DNA of 64,000 bases from contig JAHRYV010000009.1 in assembly GCA_020621965.1 (NCBI GenBank), forward strand, positions 1 through 64,000, read 5' to 3'. The translations under genes were made by a program, and so were the position numbers. The stretch comes from Curvibacter sp. (lineage in GTDB: Bacteria > Pseudomonadota > Gammaproteobacteria > Burkholderiales > Burkholderiaceae_C). Each line of letters opens with the position of its first letter. Position 1 is the first letter of the stretch. The notes under the pieces were generated by a model. It made no database searches and was not told the origin of the DNA. It saw only the letters and a list, made by a program, of their open reading frames with translations. This document shows, piece by piece, positions 58,009 to 64,000 of the stretch.

Positions 58009-58034
58009 AACCGTGGCGCGCCACGGTTTTTTTT
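58009..58034. terminator. Bidirectional rho-independent terminator
   Basis: AACCGTGGCGCGCCACGGTT is a perfect palindrome (58009-58028), followed on the + strand by a run of eight T (58027-58034) and on the - strand by five T. It ends both the lipoprotein transcript and the converging hydrolase gene, whose stop codon overlaps the T-run. Confidence 0.88.
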
Positions 58035-59148
58035 ATTTCAGCCCCGCCAGCGGGTGCGCGTGCGCCGGCCAGGGCGAGACGAAAAAGCCCTCCACCATCG
58101 CGGGCGTGACATCTTCCAGCTGGGCGGGCTGCCATCTCGGCGCGCGGTCCTTGTCGATCACCAGGGCGCGGATGCCTTCCATGGTGTCGGTCGCGGTCAT
58201 GAAACGCTCCAGGTGGCGCGTGTTGAAGCAGTGGCGCACCATGTCGCGCTCCATGCGCAGTTCGTCGGCCAGCGACATGCCAGCACCGCGGCGGATCTGC
58301 TCCAGCGTCACCTGCAGCATCAGCGGTGCATGGGTGCGCAAGGCCTTGACGGTGCTGGCCGCCCACTCGCCGCTTTCCTCTTCCAGTGCCAACACGATGT
58401 GCAGCACGTCCGGCTGCTCGAAGCAGCGGGCGATGGTGTCCAGCGGCAAGGTCGCGGCGGGCGCTGGTGCGAGGTAGTTCTGCTGCCAGGCCTGCAGGGC
58501 CGCCGCGTCGAAACGCGGCTGGGTCGCCAGCACATCCCAGGCCTCGCCCAGGCGGGCGGCATCGAAACAGCAGTCGGCCAGTTGCAGGGCCAGCGCATCG
58601 CCGGCGCCGACGACCTCGCTGGTCAGGGCCAGCCACTCGCCGCCATGACGCGGGCAACGGGCCAGGAACCAGCCACCGCCCACATCGGGGAACAGGCCGA
58701 TATTGGTCTCGGGCATGGCCATCTTGGTGCGCGGCGTGACGATGCGCAGCTTGGCGCCTTGAGAAATCCCCATGCCACCGCCCATCACGATGCCGTCCAT
58801 GAAGGCGATGTAGGGTTTGGGGTAATGGTGGATCAGGTGGTTGAGCGCGTATTCCTCGGTGAAGAAGTCTTCCAGCTCGGCGTCGCCACGCAGCATGGCC
58901 TGGTGGAAGAAGCGGATGTCACCACCGGCGCAGAAGGCACCGAAGGGCCCCTCCTTGCCCATGCCGCGGATCGCCACGGCCTGCACGGCCGGATCGTCGC
59001 GCCAGGCCAGCAGCGTGGCGGCCAGGGCACGGATCATGGGCAGGGACAGCGCGTTGAGCGCGCGCGGGCGGTTCAGCGTGATGCAGCCGAGCTGGCCGCG
59101 AACTTCGGTTTGCACCTCGGGACAGGTGTAGGCAATCGTATGTGTCAT
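58033..59148 (-). CDS. 3-Hydroxyisobutyryl-CoA hydrolase / enoyl-CoA hydratase family
   Basis: 371 residues, crotonase fold. FCAGGDIRFF, then GIVMGGGMGIS (oxyanion) and MPETNIGLFPDVGGGWFLAR, plus a C-terminal helical part and the ~370 length, fit the HIBYL-CoA hydrolase group of valine breakdown. The catalytic Glu in PETNIGLFPD is present. ATG 59148 overlaps the EamA gene stop (ATGA), supporting that start over 59172. Substrate specificity within the group is uncertain. Confidence 0.87.
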   Translation of the reverse strand: MTHTIAYTCPEVQTEVRGQLGCITLNRPRALNALSLPMIRALAATLLAWRDDPAVQAVAIRGMGKEGPFGAFCAGGDIRFFHQAMLRGDAELEDFFTEEYALNHLIHHYPKPYIAFMDGIVMGGGMGISQGAKLRIVTPRTKMAMPETNIGLFPDVGGGWFLARCPRHGGEWLALTSEVVGAGDALALQLADCCFDAARLGEAWDVLATQPRFDAAALQAWQQNYLAPAPAATLPLDTIARCFEQPDVLHIVLALEEESGEWAASTVKALRTHAPLMLQVTLEQIRRGAGMSLADELRMERDMVRHCFNTRHLERFMTATDTMEGIRALVIDKDRAPRWQPAQLEDVTPAMVEGFFVSPWPAHAHPLAGLK

Positions 59149-60020
59149 CGTTTCTTGTTCCAGACCAACCATTCGTTCATCAGCAAGGCGCTCAGCACCA
59201 GCGCGCCCCCTTGCAGCACGGCCACCCCCGGCCGTTCACCAGCACCGAGCCAGACCAGCAGGATGCCGAAGAGGATTTCCAGCTGGGCCAGCAGCGAGAT
59301 CTCGGGCGCCTTGAGCACGCGCGCGCAGATCACCAGCAGCGTACACGGAACGGCCAGCTGCACCAGTCCCAGAAGTGCCAGCAGGCCGAGGTCGTGCGCC
59401 GTGGCCTGCAGGGGCAGCGCCAAAGGCAGCGTGGCCAGCGCGGAAAAGACGCCGCCGACCAGCACCGAGGGGATCAGGTCCACGTCCTCCCCCTGGGCGT
59501 GGGCGTGCTGCACCACGATCCAGTTGATGGCCGCCGTCAACGGCACGAACAGGGCCACGACCAGGCCCTGCCAGGCGCCGCCGTCGAGCTGGCGGCCGAA
59601 CATCCAGACCGTGCCCAGGCCCGCCAGCACAATGGCCAGCCAGGTAAACCAGGCGATGCGCTGGCGCAGGAAAACGCGCGCCAGCAGCGCGGTCAGCAGC
59701 GGATTGAGGGAGGAGATCACCAGCACCCCGGCCACGCTGGTCATGGTCAGCGCCAGCATGAAGGAGGTGAACATGGCGCTCCAGCACAGGCCCGACCACC
59801 ACAAGGCGGCCGGCGCCGTGCGCAGCTGGCGCCAGACCGTGGCCGGGCCGCGCCACAGCGGCAGGATGAGCAGCAGCGACAGCGCGGTGAAGAAGCTGCG
59901 CCAGAAAGTGACCTCGAAGCTGCGCGCCGCCTCCAGCTGGCGCGTGACAACACCGGCGATGGACCACATCAGGGTCACCGCCACCATCATCCACACGGCA
60001 CGCCGGTGCGTCAGCCTCAA
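59145..60020 (-). CDS. EamA-family (DMT) transporter
   Basis: 291 residues, about ten predicted membrane helices in two EamA repeats: MMVAVTLMWSIAGVVTRQL at the start of the first and LIPSVLVGGVFSALATLPLAL in the second. DMT family members export metabolites or amino acids. It is translationally coupled to the CoA hydrolase at 58033, so it may move a branched-chain-related compound, which is inference. Confidence 0.9.
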   Translation of the reverse strand: MRLTHRRAVWMMVAVTLMWSIAGVVTRQLEAARSFEVTFWRSFFTALSLLLILPLWRGPATVWRQLRTAPAALWWSGLCWSAMFTSFMLALTMTSVAGVLVISSLNPLLTALLARVFLRQRIAWFTWLAIVLAGLGTVWMFGRQLDGGAWQGLVVALFVPLTAAINWIVVQHAHAQGEDVDLIPSVLVGGVFSALATLPLALPLQATAHDLGLLALLGLVQLAVPCTLLVICARVLKAPEISLLAQLEILFGILLVWLGAGERPGVAVLQGGALVLSALLMNEWLVWNKKR

Positions 60021-60074
60021 TTTCTTGATCCGTCGGTATTGACGACCAAGCGACGGGTTCCCAGTTGCCTATCC

Positions 60075-60159
60075 GGGGGACGCCGTGGAACCGGCTTTGC
60101 CGGGCCACTGGCGTCGTCCCCCTTCCAGGGGGAAGGCGGCCGCAGGCCGACTCAGGGGG

Positions 60160-60161
<2 letters not shown>
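60075..60161. repeat. Long palindromic intergenic repeat
   Basis: A long imperfect hairpin (60075-60122) pairs GGGGGACGCC with its complement and has an inner CCGGC/GCCGG stem. It is followed by CCCCC/GGGGG (60118-60132) and a GCGGCC-rich stem up to the typA stop. I recognise this as the kind of dispersed palindrome common between genes in Comamonadaceae. It may also act as the 3' end structure of typA. Confidence 0.65.
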
Positions 60162-61985
<1,824 letters not shown>

Positions 61986-61989
<4 letters not shown>

Positions 61990-62936
61990 GGTTGGCTCTC
62001 CAGGATTTGTTGGATTTCGATCGGGCTCAACAGGCGCCCGGGTATGAGTTCACCGGCCTTGACATGGGCGGTGCCCAGCAAGGTGCGGGGGTGGTCGCCG
62101 TAGACGGCCACTTGTTCGGCATCCGGCCAGCTGCCGCGGCGGCGCAGGCCGCTGAGGAAACGACCGGCATTTTCGTCGTCCAGCGTGACGGCGGCATGAC
62201 CTTCCAGCAGCACGTCCACCGGCTTGAGTTGCCGGGGACGTTCGGCCTCGTCCAGGGCTTCGAGCCCTTCCAGGGTCACGCACTGGCTTTGCTCGAAGGG
62301 CCCGGTCGCAATGCGGCGCAGTGCCACCAGATGGCCGCCGCAGCCCAGGGCTTCCCCGATGTCTTCACCGAGGGTGCGGATGTAGGTGCCCTTGCTGCAC
62401 TGCACGCGCAGGCGCAGGAAGGGTTCCTCGCCCTGCAACTGGACGTCCAGCAGCTCCAGCTCGTGGATGACCACGTCGCGGGGCTCCCGCTCCACCGTTT
62501 CGCCCTCGCGGGCATATTCGTACAGCGCCTTGCCGTCCTTCTTCAGGGCGCTGTGCATGGGTGGGATTTGGCGGATCGGTCCCATGAACCGGTCCAGCAC
62601 CTCGACCACCTGGCCCAGGGTGCAGGTCACCGGACGCGTCTCGATGACCTCGCCTTCGGCGTCGGCCGTGCTGGTACGCACGCCCAGGCGTACCGTAGTC
62701 TCGTAGGTCTTGTCGGCGTCCAGGTGCAACTGGCTGAATTTGGTGGCGGCGCCAAAGCAGATGGGCAGCACGCCCGTGGCCAGCGGGTCCAGCGTGCCGG
62801 TGTGGCCGGCCTTTTCGGCGCGCAGCAGCCACTTGGCCTTCTGCAAGGCGTTGTTGCTCGAGAGTCCGAGCGGTTTGTCCAGCAAGAGCACCCCATGCAC
62901 AGGGCGCCGTTGCACCCTGGTGCGTGGCGCTTGCAT
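61986..62936 (-). CDS. truB: tRNA pseudouridine(55) synthase
   Basis: 316 residues. Catalytic Asp is in [12 protein letters not shown] near residue 50, preceded by [25 protein letters not shown] follows, and a C-terminal PUA-like domain closes the protein. It makes pseudouridine 55 in the T-loop of tRNAs. It stands in the infB-rbfA-truB order; rbfA ends 2 bp upstream. Confidence 0.97.
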
Positions 62937-62938
62937 GC

Positions 62939-63313
62939 TTATCCCTCGTCTTTGGAACGCGATGCGACCGCCTGCGCGATCAAAGCATTCATGTCGGCGG
63001 CCCGCTCGGTGGTGCGGTCGAACAGGAAGTGCAGGGTCGGCACGGTGTGGATGTGCAGGCGCTTGAACAGGCCGTTGCGCAGGAAACCGGCGGCCTGGTT
63101 CAGGGCATCCTGTGTTTCCTGCGGGTCACCGACCAGCACGCTGAACCACACCTTGGCATGCGCGTAGTCGGGGGTGACCTCCACGCTTTGCAGCGTCACC
63201 ATGCCCACGCGCGGGTCTTTCAACTCGCGCGCGATCAACTCCGTCAGATCGCGCTGGATCTGATCGGCGACCTTGAAGCCGCGGTTCGGAGTGGATGACT
63301 TCTTCGCTGCCAT
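62939..63313 (-). CDS. rbfA: Ribosome-binding factor A
   Basis: 124 residues, KH-fold Rbf[22 protein letters not shown], then [21 protein letters not shown] and [21 protein letters not shown]. It aids maturation of the 30S subunit. Position between infB and truB supports the call. Confidence 0.97.
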   Translation of the reverse strand: MAAKKSSTPNRGFKVADQIQRDLTELIARELKDPRVGMVTLQSVEVTPDYAHAKVWFSVLVGDPQETQDALNQAAGFLRNGLFKRLHIHTVPTLHFLFDRTTERAADMNALIAQAVASRSKDEG

Positions 63314-63318
63314 GGTGC

Positions 63319-64000
63319 TTACAGGGTACGGGCGATTTCCTTGATCTCGAAGAACTCCAGCTGATCACCTTCCTTGATGTCGTTGTAGTTCTTGAGCTTG
63401 ATACCGCACTCGAAGCCTTCCTTGACCTCGCGCACATCGTCCTTCATGCGCTTGAGGGAGTCGAGCTCGCCGGTGTAGATCACCACGTTGTCGCGCAGCA
63501 GGCGGAAATGCGCGCTGCGGGTTACATGGCCGGAGGTCACCATACAGCCGGCCACGGTGCCGATCTTGGAGGCGACGAACACGGTGCGGATCTCGGCCAT
63601 GCCGATGACCTCTTCGCGCTTCTCCGGCGCCAGCATGCCCGACATGGCCGCCTTCAACTCATCCACGGCGTCGTAGATGATGTTGTAGTAGCGGATCTCG
63701 ACGTCATTGCCTTCGGCCAGCTTGCGCGCCCCGGCGTCAGCCCGGGTGTTGAAGCCGATGATGATGGCCTTGGAGGCGATCGCCAGGTTGACGTCGGACT
63801 CGCTGATGCCGCCGACGGCCGCATAGACCAGCTGCACCTTGACCTCGTCGGTCGAGAGCTTGAGCAGAGAGGCGGCCAGCGCTTCCTGCGAGCCCTGCAC
63901 GTCGGCCTTGACGATGATGGGCACCGTCTTGACTTCACCGGCGGAGATGTCGGAGAACATGTTCTCCAGCTTGGCTGCCTGTTGCTTGGCCAGCTTGGTG
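63319..64000 (-). CDS. infB: Translation initiation factor IF-2, C-terminal part (cut by the window edge)
   Basis: The last ~227 residues of IF-2; the 5' part lies beyond 64000. It shows the domain-3 segment [20 protein letters not shown] with VAASEADVNLA-like [14 protein letters not shown], and the C-terminal domain ends [22 protein letters not shown]-2 delivers initiator tRNA. The open frame continues to the window end, so the gene is partial only because of the window. Confidence 0.96.
   Translation of the reverse strand, partial: TKLAKQQAAKLENMFSDISAGEVKTVPIIVKADVQGSQEALAASLLKLSTDEVKVQLVYAAVGGISESDVNLAIASKAIIIGFNTRADAGARKLAEGNDVEIRYYNIIYDAVDELKAAMSGMLAPEKREEVIGMAEIRTVFVASKIGTVAGCMVTSGHVTRSAHFRLLRDNVVIYTGELDSLKRMKDDVREVKEGFECGIKLKNYNDIKEGDQLEFFEIKEIARTL

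Overview
The window is high-GC DNA from a betaproteobacterium, most likely Burkholderiales and probably Comamonadaceae. This rests on gene order (smpB against ratA-ratB, guaB-guaA with a DUF4124 gene; infB-rbfA-truB-typA), protein flavour and a palindromic repeat seen before typA. The species cannot be fixed from this sequence.

Layout. 1-11783: one long rightward lipid-oxidation cluster (frameshifted hydratase/3-hydroxyacyl-CoA dehydrogenase, thiolase, two PaaI-type thioesterases, two acyl-CoA dehydrogenases, two SDRs, an MDR reductase and a GST-like protein) behind a sigma70-like promoter and a TetR-type palindrome. 11790-15728: leftward GGDEF/EAL protein and FeeM-like N-acyltransferase. 16018-20740: tex, HDOD protein, patatin-like protein, DUF3012 lipoprotein. 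20756-28303: Fe-alcohol dehydrogenase, HSL-type hydrolase, thioesterase-GNAT fusion, ygfZ, then mltG-tmk-holB-tatD. 28453-38251: a CRP/Vfr-like site followed by a compact Pil-Chp-like chemosensory operon (PilG-like, two PilH-like, CheW, PilJ-like MCP, hybrid CheA, two more CheW), apparently continuing into homologues of phosphosulfolactate synthase (ComA) and phosphosulfolactate phosphatase (ComB).

38307-43690: a lower-GC, rearranged island holding a 5'-truncated RHS protein with a variable tip, an exported TPR protein, a DDE transposase and a second, internally deleted copy of the comB 3' end. At 43829-43856 is a 28-bp dif-like site. Gene orientation switches from mostly rightward to mostly leftward there, as expected at a replication terminus. 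A class III adenylate cyclase with an FHA domain follows directly.

45137-64000: a small unknown protein, a leftward paiB / tadA-haloalkane-dehalogenase fusion / ldcA operon, a PcfJ-like protein, guaBA, DUF4124 protein, ratBA, smpB, an ECF sigma/anti-sigma pair flanked by two COG4315-type lipoproteins, a HIBYL-CoA hydrolase-like protein, an EamA transporter, and leftward typA, truB, rbfA and the 3' part of infB.

The strongest leads are (i) comA-comB at the end of a chemosensory operon, (ii) a possible cAMP circuit joining the CRP-like site to the nearby cyclase-FHA gene, (iii) the dif-like site beside a rearranged RHS island, and (iv) the TadA-dehalogenase fusion with all dehalogenase catalytic residues kept. 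All functions are assigned from sequence reading; no searches were run.
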